Shown: positions 1 to 8,123, counted from the stretch's first letter. The stretch: 64,000 nucleotides of DNA from Acidobacteriota bacterium (GCA_017307505.1 JAFKEE010000060.1:1-64000); one strand, 5' to 3'. Made by a program: numbers and translations. The notes: generated by a model from the letters alone, not told the origin.

Positions 1-508
1 AGTCGGCGCTCGGGTTGCGTCCCCGCAGAGCCCTATCCTCCGCTCAGCTGTTGTCAGAGTGGAGCAATTAAGACCTGCCGTACAATGATTTTTCAGCGAA
101 CGGCAACAACCCCCTTAACTTCGTGTCTCACCTGAGGGGTTCAGTCCAGGCCGGGATGGCATTTGGGGTAGCGGCGAAGGGTTCGCTGCTGGGGATCTTG
201 GGGGGATTGGTGCGGGCTGAAGGGGATCGGCGGGCTGTTGAGAATGGCTGGGGTTCTGGTCGGCGGTCAGGGGTGGTGGGGCCCATCCGAATGGGGTTTC
301 ATGGCCGATGACAAAATGTGGCGCACCGTGCTTCCCAGAATGGGAGACCGTTCAAAGTGGATATCAGGAAGATAAGGGCGTGCTTTGTGCCTCATCCATG
401 CATCGCCTCCGATACTGCTTGATAGAATTGCGGAGTGCACCAGGGCATTGAGGCTTTACAGTCCCCTGTAGTCGCTACAGCAAGAGTGTCAATTCTCCGG
501 TTGGGACC
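1..508. other. Left-edge stretch without a supportable gene
   Basis: I see no gene here that I can defend. Short open frames exist on the plus strand (for example 123-311), but they show no domain, no ribosome binding site and no family resemblance. No repeat, tRNA or clear terminator was recognised. The promoter of the gene at 509 should lie in the last 150 bases, but I could not pick convincing -35/-10 boxes. Confidence 0.4.
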
Positions 509-1633
509 ATGACGAGACCATTACTGAGGCAGGACTGGGAGTTGTCCGTCGAGGACTTTCAGAACCATCCTCTGTGGCTGGCTGTGCATGGGAGAGACCA
601 ATCTGAAGAGTGGTACGAGCAGTGTGACGAAGAAACGTTCCGCCCGTGGGACGGGATGTTTCCGGCTGCGCCACAATCCGGCGCCTTCCTGGTGGCCGCA
701 TGGATGAAGCTGCGTAAGGGAAGGACTTATCCTGGCGCGTTTTATGTCAACTTACCGGAGGTTGCAGCAGATGCTTCCTCCATCGCAAGATATTCGTTCG
801 ACGGCGCCAGCGCCGATGATGTGGCAGCTGCCATGAGGCAGCCACGGATATTCCATGAGAACCGTTGCAGTTATTTTTGGGGCGGTAAGCGTGGAGTTCC
901 ATCCAGTGATCAAGAGGTATTCTATCTGGCCCTGCAAGATGTTCCGGAGAATATCTTCCCGATCACTTACGAAGCGTTGCCTGGTGTGATTTCTGGGTCG
1001 CATCGAGGCATCGTAAGAGGATTCTATCGATTGCTTTCATCTGGGATCAATCGGGTGATCATCGATCCGGATCCTGGACAAGTGGAGCAGGCGGTGATGC
1101 CTCTGGACGGTGAGCAAAATGGGACGCTGATCCAATCCATCACCGGCCTCGCTCAGCAAGGCAATTGGCGCGACGCGCTAACTCGTGCCGACGACTTGGT
1201 TGCGGCGCACCCGCGGGAAAGTCGATATTGGACGCTCAAAGCGACAGTACATGCAATCTCAGGCAACCTTCCAGACGCTCTCCTGTCCGCAATTCGAGCA
1301 GTTGAGTGTGATCCTTCCAATCGTGGTCTCTATCCATGGGTATGTGTACTTCAATTGCAGGTCGGAGATTTTCAGGGTTGCCTGGACTACAGCAATTCAG
1401 GCTTAGCGGCGAAGGCCGGTCCAAGGGAGAGTCGATCCTGGCACACTGACCAGCTTATATTCCTGAGCGCGCGTGCTTTGTACGAGTTGGGACATCCGGC
1501 AGAGTCTGCCGATCGGCTCGTTTCGTTACCGCCAACATACGCCATGGGGAAAAGGGGCGACGCTTTGATGACTAAAAAGGGTTTGCTCAGAGCATGCCAA
1601 ACAGCGAGGAGGAAGATGCGTCCGGAAAGCTGA
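509..1633 (+). CDS. TPR-repeat protein of unknown function
   Basis: A 374-residue soluble protein with no signal peptide or membrane segment. Residues 1-200 are a domain I do not recognise, rich in Trp and Tyr. Residues about 207-345 show the helix-turn-helix rhythm of three to four tetratricopeptide repeats (GNWRDALTRADDLVAAHP, then GNLPDALLSAIRAVECDPS), which usually mediate protein binding. The ATG has a short GGGAC just upstream. It is the first of four same-strand genes that also include an Imm26-type immunity domain, so a role as immunity or accessory protein in a toxin locus is possible. That is only guilt by association. Confidence 0.6.
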   Translation: MTRPLLRQDWELSVEDFQNHPLWLAVHGRDQSEEWYEQCDEETFRPWDGMFPAAPQSGAFLVAAWMKLRKGRTYPGAFYVNLPEVAADASSIARYSFDGASADDVAAAMRQPRIFHENRCSYFWGGKRGVPSSDQEVFYLALQDVPENIFPITYEALPGVISGSHRGIVRGFYRLLSSGINRVIIDPDPGQVEQAVMPLDGEQNGTLIQSITGLAQQGNWRDALTRADDLVAAHPRESRYWTLKATVHAISGNLPDALLSAIRAVECDPSNRGLYPWVCVLQLQVGDFQGCLDYSNSGLAAKAGPRESRSWHTDQLIFLSARALYELGHPAESADRLVSLPPTYAMGKRGDALMTKKGLLRACQTARRKMRPES

Positions 1634-1755
1634 GACTAAACCACGGGGGAGTGGTCCCTCCTGTGTCTGCACCACTGCCAGCGCGGGGTTCACTGCAGAT
1701 GAGAGGTGCTTCAGTCGCTCGGCAAGGGAAGGGCGCCCTGAGGCGGAAGACAATT

Positions 1756-2283
1756 ATGGGCAACGCCGAGCTTGCTGTATTGTGTGTGCCACTGGCCGCC
1801 GGTGCAATTCTGGAGATCGCCGATACCATCGGGCGGTATGGGGATGTGGTCCGGACCTGGTCCGGCATCCTGTTGATCAGCCACGCCAAGGTCTTTGGGA
1901 TCTTGTGTGCCATTGCCATCGTTACCTTCCGGACGAACGAGCAGTGGCTGATTGGAATGAGCGTGCTTGTTGCGCTGTTTGTCTTATCTTTGTGGCCTGG
2001 TCGTCGAGGAGAGCGCTGGACTATGGCTGATGGATCGGCGCTTCGGGAGAATGTGGCTATCCGAAACGTCGTGTCGACGATGCCGACCCAGCCCAGGTTC
2101 GGTGTGCTGAGGAGGGAGAGTTCCCTCACCGCACCGAAGGTATCCAGCGCGGTAGTCATGAGGCTGCCGGACGTGATTGTCACAGCTGAGGCGCTTGCCG
2201 TACTGACCCCAGGTGAACTACAAGCGGTGGTTGCTCGGCAACTCGTTTTGATGCTTATGGGGCAGAAGTGGATAATGCAATAA
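1756..2283 (+). pseudogene. N-terminal part of an M48/M56-type metallopeptidase with a destroyed zinc motif
   Basis: From the ATG at 1756 (GGAAG six bases upstream; an earlier in-frame ATG at 1594 lies inside the previous gene) the product is 175 residues. Residues about 5-80 hold two or three hydrophobic segments. The C-terminal part reads like the approach to the catalytic helix of membrane metallopeptidases (LRRESSLTAPKVSS, then VLTPGELQAVVA), where HExxH should follow. Here the five residues are RQLVL (161-165), so both zinc-binding histidines and the catalytic glutamate are replaced, and the frame stops ten residues later. The rest of such a protein, with its third zinc ligand, appears at 3296-3724. 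Either this is a decayed gene split by an insertion, or it is a small membrane pseudoenzyme. The family call rests on motif context only. Confidence 0.5.
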
Positions 2284-2381
2284 ATGGAATAGGCAAAAGA
2301 AATCCTCGATACGGCATGTATATCAAATGCGGTCTCCGGTTTCTTGGAGGGCTTAGTGAGCAATTTGAAGGACTATAGCGC

Positions 2382-3299
2382 GTGGAGCTAAATATTTGGG
2401 AATTAGATGAAGCAGTAGATTGGGTCGGCGAGCTAGAGCCCAGAGGGGTCAGTTCGGCGGTCCGTGCTGCATTGGTAGATTGTGTCGAAATACGCGGCCA
2501 TCTCGAGAAAGGCACCGCACTTTCGGCCCTCGCTGCCAGTGCGCTACTGGCCGCATGGCGCGGACATCCACTCGCGGGGACCCCCGACTACGTACTTGAA
2601 CTGGTTCGAAAGCAGAAACATCCGCCGTCGGGCGAGTTTGTCGATATTTCTGCGCGCGCGCTTTCTCGGATTGTGAGCGAATCCGAATTGCTGGAGTTGC
2701 TGCAGCAGAAAGGTATCGAGAGTGAACTGATTGATCTAGTGAGCGCGCTAGTAGGATTGATTAGTAACTCGCCTCGTGACCTGCCCCCGCCGATAAAGGA
2801 CACACGCGTTCGGCCCAAAATGGGCGATATTCTTCAGTTCCCTCTCCCTGATGGGCGTTTTGCATACGCGCGCGTCTATTTTAAAAATACACTAGGCATA
2901 TACAAAGAGACTTCGACGCATGCATCTGACTCGCCTCGGGGCTCTCGAGAATTCTTATTCTTTGTGCGTGTTCCGCAGTTTTTATTTCTAGATGGATCCT
3001 TTCCGGTAATTGTGGATAGAGATCCTCTTAAGAAAGACGAAGACAAATATGGCCCGCCTCGCTTTAATCAATCGGGCGCAGTATTTTCAATCTATAGAAA
3101 CGGTATCGAGGAGCGGGCAACAGCGGATGAATGTCGAGGGCTTGATAGATGGGGATTGTGGCACATGGATGGCGTGGTCAAACGGATCATGCTCGGTGAT
3201 GGCGACCCGGAGATTGGTGAGCTGATCTGGCCGTTTCGGCGGGACGAGTACGGCAACGTAGTTGCCGTACCATGGAAGGCCTGGCCCAAAGCCATATGA
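2382..3299 (+). CDS. DUF4259-Imm26 fusion, immunity-type protein
   Basis: 305 residues from a GTG start. The N-terminus (about 1-125) resembles DUF4259, with the typical W-x-x-D-E-A-x-D-W beginning at residues 6-14. The C-terminal part (about 146-290) resembles Imm26, an immunity family of polymorphic toxin systems, whose hallmark is the segment GDILQFPLPDGRFAYARV at 148-165. Imm26 proteins are predicted to neutralise a cognate secreted toxin; no toxin gene is visible in the window. The sequence from about 2850 to 3100 is much AT-richer than its surroundings, with codons such as AAA, ATA and TTT that neighbours avoid, which suggests recent acquisition. The stop overlaps the ATG of the next gene (ATGA), so the two are probably translationally coupled. 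Confidence 0.7.
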   Translation: MELNIWELDEAVDWVGELEPRGVSSAVRAALVDCVEIRGHLEKGTALSALAASALLAAWRGHPLAGTPDYVLELVRKQKHPPSGEFVDISARALSRIVSESELLELLQQKGIESELIDLVSALVGLISNSPRDLPPPIKDTRVRPKMGDILQFPLPDGRFAYARVYFKNTLGIYKETSTHASDSPRGSREFLFFVRVPQFLFLDGSFPVIVDRDPLKKDEDKYGPPRFNQSGAVFSIYRNGIEERATADECRGLDRWGLWHMDGVVKRIMLGDGDPEIGELIWPFRRDEYGNVVAVPWKAWPKAI

Positions 3300-3724
3300 C
3301 AAGGAGCAAGAGAACGGAGACGAGTAGGAGATCGGCAAGAACGGTCGGATCCGGCGTGTCGTACGCGTCCAGTGAACCCATGGCCCGATGGGCAATGTTT
3401 TGGCCGCAGGGCCCATCAGGAGCATCCCTGGTCCGTAGTGTTGCGATTGCCACGGGCGTTCTATTGGCGACGCTGTTGGTGCTGTGGCGAAGAGCTGAAT
3501 ATGACGCTGATCGCGAAGCGGCGCATGTGATCGGTAGCACTGAGCAAGTCGCCTTGGCTCTCCAGAGGCTCGATCGAATCGTTGGAGGGGGCTGGTCCCT
3601 CGTGCGACCAGCAGTCGTAAGCGTATCTCGAGACTGGACATGTGTTGACGAGTTTCGAGGGGTGACTCGGATGCCAGAGATGGGGACGAACTGGCTCGCT
3701 CCAACGCTACTATGGCCTCTATGA
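3296..3724 (+). pseudogene. C-terminal part of an M48-type metallopeptidase
   Basis: From the ATG at 3296, which overlaps the stop of the preceding gene, this frame gives 142 residues. One membrane segment lies at about 46-63 and is followed by RRAEYDADREAA (65-76) and a GSTEQVALALQRL stretch. That combination is the usual downstream signature of M48 peptidases, in which the Glu of the E-x-x-x-D box is the third zinc ligand and the next helix ends in A-L-x-x-L. The HExxH helix is missing; its degenerate counterpart ends at 2283. This looks like the distal half of the same ancestral gene, separated by the DUF4259-Imm26 gene. The last 40 residues match nothing I know. Confidence 0.5.
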
Positions 3725-4045
3725 TTCATTCGGCTGCCCTAATGTCTGGGTTTGAGCGCAGATGAAAAAGGGACAGGCCTGTTGGCCTTCAAGTAGGCAC
3801 TTTGGCGGGAGTGGATGTCATCTGCAGGTGGGCTGTGTCAGCTTGATTGAAGATTGCGCGGCTGATGTTTGGGGGCTCGGTTGAAGACGCGACGTGGCCC
3901 GCTCCTTACCAGTCGCGGTTCGCAGCGGGTGGGGACCACTCCAATACGGTCGTGGTTCGTTGCGGCTTCCTGCGCTTCGGCAGGCTGCAGGGGCGTTGAA
4001 GATGCGTGGGTTGGTCGCGGCTCGCAGGACTTCCGCCTCGGACTG
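3725..4045. other. Intergenic stretch between convergent genes, nothing recognised
   Basis: This stretch lies between the plus-strand M48 fragment and the minus-strand DUF1801 gene. Open frames on both strands here show no domain and look like chance frames in GC-rich DNA. I found no strong terminator hairpin. Confidence 0.4.
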
Positions 4046-4552
4046 CTAGCGCTTCTTTCCCCCGACTCCGGGCGCGGCCGTGATTTGCTTCATCCACTCC
4101 GCGATCTGGCGTTCGTCGAGGTCGTCTATGGATTGTAATTCCACGCCCCTCGTGGACTTGCCCATTGCTACCGGGGTGACTGGCGGTACCGGCGTGAGGG
4201 TTACGCCATTCACGAACATGAGCTTGACGTGATTGGCGAAGCCGCCGCAACAGAAGCACCAGCCATCGCCGACGCCGTAGTATGACATGCCCCACTTCAC
4301 GGAGCGCTGCAGACCGGGCAGTGTCTTTGCCGCCAGGGCATCGATTCTTTCAGCGATGCTCCGCTGCGGCTGCGGCAGGGTGGCGATGTAGGCGAAGACC
4401 GGTTTGTCGCCGTCCGCTGCCTTCGCGGGGCTTGCTTTGCCGGTGACCATGGTTTCCGGGAGCGTCGTGGCCGCTTTGGCTTGTGTCGCCGTTTGCTTTG
4501 CCGGTTTCCGGACTGTGGGCTTAGAAGTCGTATCTGTCTTGCGGGCTGGCAT
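4046..4552 (-). CDS. DUF1801 domain protein
   Basis: 168 residues when started at the ATG at 4552, which has AGGGGA six bases upstream; a longer frame to 4894 has no support. Residues 1-48 are a low-complexity tail rich in Lys, Thr and Ala. Residues about 50-160 match DUF1801 (YdhG-like fold): FAYIATLPQPQRSIAERIDAL, then SVKWGMSYYG, a Cys- and aromatic-rich strand, and NHVKLMF. The family has a small alpha/beta fold related to iron-chaperone frataxin-like proteins, and its biochemical role is mostly unknown. It ends with a basic GGKKR tail. It sits downstream of the hicBA pair on the same strand with about 300 bases between, so it is probably a separate transcript. Confidence 0.75.
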   Translation of the reverse strand: MPARKTDTTSKPTVRKPAKQTATQAKAATTLPETMVTGKASPAKAADGDKPVFAYIATLPQPQRSIAERIDALAAKTLPGLQRSVKWGMSYYGVGDGWCFCCGGFANHVKLMFVNGVTLTPVPPVTPVAMGKSTRGVELQSIDDLDERQIAEWMKQITAAPGVGGKKR

Positions 4553-4854
4553 AGTCGTCCCCTGCACGTCGGAAGTAGGTTGGCCAGTCTGTTGTCCCGC
4601 CCTGACTGGCTTCACGATCGAGTCTACACCACACCCCATCACCGAGAAGTTGCGTATGGTGAGATTGGCAGAAACGGCATACGTCGGTCCCCCACGACAG
4701 GTGCCGATCCGCCGGCTTGTGTCCGCCGATTCCCGCGGAGAACGTGCAAACGGGAAGTTGGTGCTGCGGTGGCTGAGTTTGACGGTGTACTTCCTGATTG
4801 CCGACGATACGGGATTCCTGTAGATACAGGCGCGTTTGCCGGGAGTAATCGTCT
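4553..4854. other. Intergenic stretch between DUF1801 gene and hicA, nothing recognised
   Basis: About 300 bases with no supportable gene. It must contain the promoter of the minus-strand DUF1801 gene and the end of the hicBA transcript, but no clear hairpin or promoter boxes stand out. Confidence 0.35.
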
Positions 4855-5078
4855 CTACAGGAGTTCCGACAGCTGGTCGCCAGTCATGTGGCAATCTCGA
4901 AGGATCTTGTGAAGCAGGCCCGGACCGAGGATCTCACCTGCGTGTACGGGTACCACTGTGCTTCGCCCGTCCTCGTGGCGCAGGAAATGGTGACTGCCTT
5001 TGGCACGGAGAACGCGGAAACCGGCTTTGGCGAGCGCGGCAATCCAGTCTGTGCCGGTGATGCGGGGGGCCGGCTCAT
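4855..5078 (-). pseudogene. hicA: HicA-type mRNA interferase toxin, frameshifted in a C6 run
   Basis: HicA toxins are small dsRBD-fold ribonucleases that cleave mRNA and are neutralised by HicB. Reading minus from about 5063 to the TAG at 4857-4855 gives a nearly complete HicA: RITGTDWIAALAKAGF, then KGSHHFLRHEDG with the catalytic His of the G-S-H-H motif, VVPVHAGEILGPGLLHKIL, and an end in GDQLSELL. No start codon exists in this frame, which is closed by a TGA just upstream. The natural ATG (5078-5076) overlaps the hicB stop as ATGA but is in another frame. Adding one C to the run of six (5064-5069) would join ATG-AGC-CGG to the HicA frame and give 74 codons. So hicA is either broken by a one-base deletion or the assembly has a homopolymer error. 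Confidence 0.8.
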
Positions 5079-5290
5079 GCCGCGATCGTCACGCGCTGAA
5101 TGCCAACGAACTCCAAGTCGGCCTCCGGAGCGCCTTCCACTTCCAGGCAAAGCTCTATCGCTTCGCGGATCCGCTCGGTGACCTCATCGAGGGAACGCGC
5201 TTGCGTGTGGCATGCGGGCAATTGGGGAACCGAGGCTACGTAGCAGCCGTCTGAGTCCCGTTCAATAACGACATCGAACTGGCGTGGCAC
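5075..5290 (-). CDS. hicB: HicB-type antitoxin
   Basis: 71 residues from a GTG with GAGGA about seven bases upstream; longer upstream frames have no support. The sequence FDVVIERDSDGCYVASVP, then LPACHTQARSLDEVTERIREAIELCLE, is the standard RNase H-like HicB fold that binds and blocks HicA. There is no obvious C-terminal DNA-binding helix-turn-helix or ribbon-helix-helix extension, so autoregulation may need another partner. Gene order is antitoxin first, with its stop overlapping the hicA ATG. The 5' side abuts a group II intron remnant in the opposite orientation, which may have replaced the original promoter. Confidence 0.85.
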   Translation of the reverse strand: MPRQFDVVIERDSDGCYVASVPQLPACHTQARSLDEVTERIREAIELCLEVEGAPEADLEFVGIQRVTIAA

Positions 5291-5378
5291 TGGTGTGTCC
5301 TCGCCGTCATTGTAGACCGTTACGCCGTCGAAGGCAGGCGCTAGACCTCGCGTCACCACCCAAGAACATGGCAGGTAG

Positions 5379-5759
5379 ATGCCCTGGTGGGGAAGCAACA
5401 GTCTCGGGCGATTCGCTATCTGGCGGTTCACGGCGAGGAAGCGCTTGGAGGCAAAACTGCAGCAAGTTAAGCAGACGCTTCGCGAGCAGATGCACGAACC
5501 GGTGCCGAAAGTGGGGGAGTGGCTCGGGCGTGTTCTCAACGGTTTCTACCAATACCATGCAGTGCCGGGTAACTGGGCGAGCCTGGACCGATTCCGCGAG
5601 CGCACCGTGCGTTATTGGTGGCGCGTAGTCAAACGGTGCAGCCAGAAAGCCCGAGTGAGCCCGGCGCGGGTAACTCGACGCTTCGAGCGCTGGCTGCGAC
5701 ACCTTTGGCTACTGCATCCACATCCAGCAGTGCGCTTTGACTCCAGGTATCCAAGGTAG
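5379..5759 (+). pseudogene. C-terminal remnant of a group II intron reverse transcriptase/maturase
   Basis: Only about the last 115 residues of a group II intron-encoded protein remain. They cover the end of the thumb and the maturase (X) domain: RRFTARKRLEAKL-like, REQMHEPVPKVGEWLGRVL, then FYQYHAVPGN, RERTVRYWWRVVKRCSQ, and RFERWLRHLWLLHPHPAVRF. Intact proteins of this family have roughly 420-600 residues; the reverse transcriptase palm and its YADD box are absent. A decayed intron domain V follows directly at 5760-5792, in the order expected for a group II intron. The remnant cannot move by itself. Confidence 0.8.
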
Positions 5760-5792
5760 GAGCCGTATGCGTGAGCAGCGACAGTACGGATC
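5760..5792 (+). mobile_element. Decayed group II intron domain V
   Basis: The outer arms GAGCCGTA and TACGGATC can pair over the typical domain V helix with one mismatch. The middle differs from the canonical form by small insertions or deletions, so the bulge and tip are disturbed. Its position just after the maturase stop and the following TCTGTGCGGGGGGC are typical of the 3' end of bacterial group II introns. I cannot define the exact 3' splice boundary. Confidence 0.65.
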
Positions 5793-6040
5793 TGTGCGGG
5801 GGGCGAGCAGCCGTGGCCGTCGCTACCGCGACCCGGGCCCCGCCTCCACCAGGACGTCCCCGGACCCCTTGCAGGGCGCCAACGACAAGCGAGGTGTACG
5901 ATGGGCGCTATGCGAAGCTGGTGCGGGCACGCGCATCGAAAGGCCCAAGTGAACCGAGTTGGAGGTCGGTGATTCTCGGCATAAAGATAAGGCTTAGGAT
6001 TCGCTGGCCGGGGGTAATTCTCTGATAAAGTCGGAAGTTT

Positions 6041-6934
6041 ATGACGACCTGTGCTTATTGCGGGACCAATCCGCCGATAGAGAACAGCCACGTGGTGCCG
6101 GCATTCATCGTACGGCACCTGAAAAAAAACAACCCCGAGAAGTTCATCATGAACAGCTGGGCTTTGAGGAAGAACCAAGACGCTCTAAAAGGACCGTACT
6201 TGTGCGGGACCTGTGACAACGTTACGTTCAGCGCCTGGGAGAGCCACTTCAAGAGGGCGGTCTTCGACCCCGTTCTGGACGGGAAGGCAGCGGCGTGGAG
6301 CGATGAGGCTTCCATCCGATTCTTACTTGCGGTCGTGTTCCGCTACATGGTGCATTTCCTTGAGACCTCACCCGTCGATGCAAACCGCGAACAGAACGCG
6401 GATTTCCGGGATTTCACTAAGGAGGCGCTCGCCGATCCGACTGTTGTTGGTGCCAATCTCTTCGTCTATCCCTATCAGTACCGCCCCATCGTGAGTGAAT
6501 GCGGATTCATCCCGGGTGTCAACCATTTCCTCCAACTCTCGTTTCATTGCGTTACTCTTCCCGCCGAGGACAACCTGCCGCGGGCCGTCGCGCTATTTCT
6601 GCCGGAGATCATTGTCCTGATGACCGACAAGTGTCTGGCCGAGCTTCCCGGCTGCGATCTGGTCAATCCCGAGTCGCTGACACTTGGAAGTACGATTGAT
6701 TTCGCCAGCGCCAATCTCGCGATGCCCGAGTTTCTGCGCGTCCTGATCAATCGAGGCGTCGGGCAGACGATGGCCAATCAGAAGACCGCAGGACTGTGGG
6801 GAGAGATCGACTACGATGGCGACAAACTTGCCCATCCCGACCGGCAGTTCTACATTGCGCTGGCGCGCGATAGCGAATTGCAGGCGTGGCAACGCTCGAA
6901 CTGTCGCAACGGCGACGACGGTGGAAGTCAATGA
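6041..6934 (+). CDS. Cys/His-rich (HNH-like treble-clef) protein of unknown function
   Basis: 297 residues; GGAAG lies four bases before the ATG. The N-terminus carries C4-x2-C7, then SHVVP with His17, and a second C55-x2-C58 pair (YLCGTCDN). This spacing is typical of a treble-clef zinc site as in HNH-type proteins, but the catalytic Asn/His pattern is not clear, so nuclease activity cannot be claimed. The rest is helical with no motif I recognise. It lies 200 bases upstream of, and in the same direction as, the HNH/ABC operon at 7141-9735. It could be an accessory part of that system or an independent defence-island gene. Confidence 0.6.
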   Translation: MTTCAYCGTNPPIENSHVVPAFIVRHLKKNNPEKFIMNSWALRKNQDALKGPYLCGTCDNVTFSAWESHFKRAVFDPVLDGKAAAWSDEASIRFLLAVVFRYMVHFLETSPVDANREQNADFRDFTKEALADPTVVGANLFVYPYQYRPIVSECGFIPGVNHFLQLSFHCVTLPAEDNLPRAVALFLPEIIVLMTDKCLAELPGCDLVNPESLTLGSTIDFASANLAMPEFLRVLINRGVGQTMANQKTAGLWGEIDYDGDKLAHPDRQFYIALARDSELQAWQRSNCRNGDDGGSQ

Positions 6935-7140
6935 CGACCGCAGGATAGACCTGGAAAATGGAATCTTCCGAGCGGATCGTCGGCAACCTGTACCGAGGTT
7001 GGAGAACAGGCCTCGCCGACGATCGCACGAGTGGCGCGTAATCCGCCCGGAGTTGGCACTGCGACTGTTTGCCGCCGTGACTTCCATGGGGTGTCAAGGA
7101 GCTTTCACACTGAGACCGGAAACTGGCGTAATATTTGTGC

Positions 7141-7902
7141 GTGGCCAACGAACGCAGACAGTACAGCAAGGCTGAGGAACTGGAACTCACCACCCAAGTT
7201 GAAGGGTATTGCCCGTTGTGTGACTCACCGCTGTTCTATCAGAAACGCTCGAAAAGGTACAAAGGCTACGAACTCGCGCACATTTATCCCCTCAATCCAA
7301 CGTCGCAAGAGCTAATCGAGCTAGAAGGAGTCGAGATGCTATCACAAGACGTTAATCATCCCGACAACATCGCACCCTTGTGCCTGCGGTGTCACGGACA
7401 ATTCGATAAACCACGGACTCGTGAGGAATACGAGCAACTTGCGTCGGCGAAGCGGATGGTGCTTTCCAAGGCGGTCCAGCGGGCGCTGCGCAACGAGCAT
7501 CACCTTGAGTCGGAAATCGGGGTCATCATCACAAAACTTCACGAATGCGAGTTGGAAGGGACGGACGTAGCGCTGGCTCTCGATGTGAAGAAGGCCGATG
7601 ACAAATTCGACGGTACGCTCCCCTTGCTGACGCGTCGCAAGATCAAACGGGACATTGAGGACTACTACAATTTCGTCAAGAGCGCGTTTCGCGAGCTGGA
7701 ACGTAGAGATCCGACGGCGTCCGAAATGATTTTCCGGCAGGTACGCACTTTTTATTTGAAGCAAAAGAAGCTTGGGCTACCGCAGGCCGCGGTGTACACG
7801 AATGTTGCCGAATGGGTGCGCTTGAAGTCGAGTGCGTGCACCTTGGAAGCCGCCGAAATTGTGGCTTCGTTTTTCGTGCAGAACTGCGAAGTCTTCGAAT
7901 GA
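7141..7902 (+). CDS. HNH nuclease, effector of a predicted ABC-three-component system
   Basis: 253 residues from the GTG at 7141; a TTG six bases upstream is an alternative, and neither has a strong ribosome binding site. Residues 20-100 form an HNH domain with zinc-knuckle cysteines C24, C27, C81 and C84 and with the motif residues in ELAHIYPL (His47), HPDN (Asn76) and CHGQFD (His85). Such domains cut DNA with a metal ion. Residues about 100-253 form a helical C-terminal domain (IEDYYNFVKSAFRELERRDP) like the shared effector tails of ABC-3C systems. The stop overlaps the ATG of the middle component (ATGA), which in turn overlaps the ABC gene. Nuclease release controlled by the ABC/middle-component pair is inferred from the published comparative genomics of this class. 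Confidence 0.8.
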   Translation: MANERRQYSKAEELELTTQVEGYCPLCDSPLFYQKRSKRYKGYELAHIYPLNPTSQELIELEGVEMLSQDVNHPDNIAPLCLRCHGQFDKPRTREEYEQLASAKRMVLSKAVQRALRNEHHLESEIGVIITKLHECELEGTDVALALDVKKADDKFDGTLPLLTRRKIKRDIEDYYNFVKSAFRELERRDPTASEMIFRQVRTFYLKQKKLGLPQAAVYTNVAEWVRLKSSACTLEAAEIVASFFVQNCEVFE

Positions 7903-8123
7903 TAACTCCGAACAAAGCAATCGCGCTGCACGACTCCGCGCTGAGTCGCGTGGGCTACATTCTTCGTGAAGGCCCCGCAGCGGTGGACCTCCACACACTC
8001 TACGAACGCGTCTCGCCACGCTTTGAAAGCATTGACCAGTTCCTGGTCACACTCGACATCCTCTTTGTTCTCGGCAGGATCGACCTGAAGCCGGCCACCA
8101 GAACGGTGACGTATGTTGGTTGA
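7899..8123 (+). CDS. Small winged-helix middle component (MC6-like) of an ABC-three-component system
   Basis: 74 residues starting at the ATG overlapping the previous stop. The pattern MITPNKAIALHDSALSRVG, then a helical stretch and DQFLVTLDILFVLGRIDL, fits the short winged-helix 'middle component 6' proteins that sit between an HNH- or other-effector gene and a DUF2326 ABC ATPase. These are thought to bridge sensor ATPase and effector. The last codons overlap the start of the ABC gene by 11 bases, so all three proteins are probably made in fixed ratio. Assignment to MC6 is from memory of the family pattern plus context. Confidence 0.75.
   Translation: MITPNKAIALHDSALSRVGYILREGPAAVDLHTLYERVSPRFESIDQFLVTLDILFVLGRIDLKPATRTVTYVG

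Noticed and set aside
123-311. 62-codon plus frame near the left edge, with a preceding NGNNPLNFV-like stretch reminiscent of RHS protein ends
   Set aside because: The resemblance is only a few residues long and is not followed by a recognisable toxin domain; it is too weak to call.
3869-4138. 89-codon plus frame overlapping the end of the DUF1801 gene
   Set aside because: It overlaps the antisense DUF1801 coding sequence and shows no domain.
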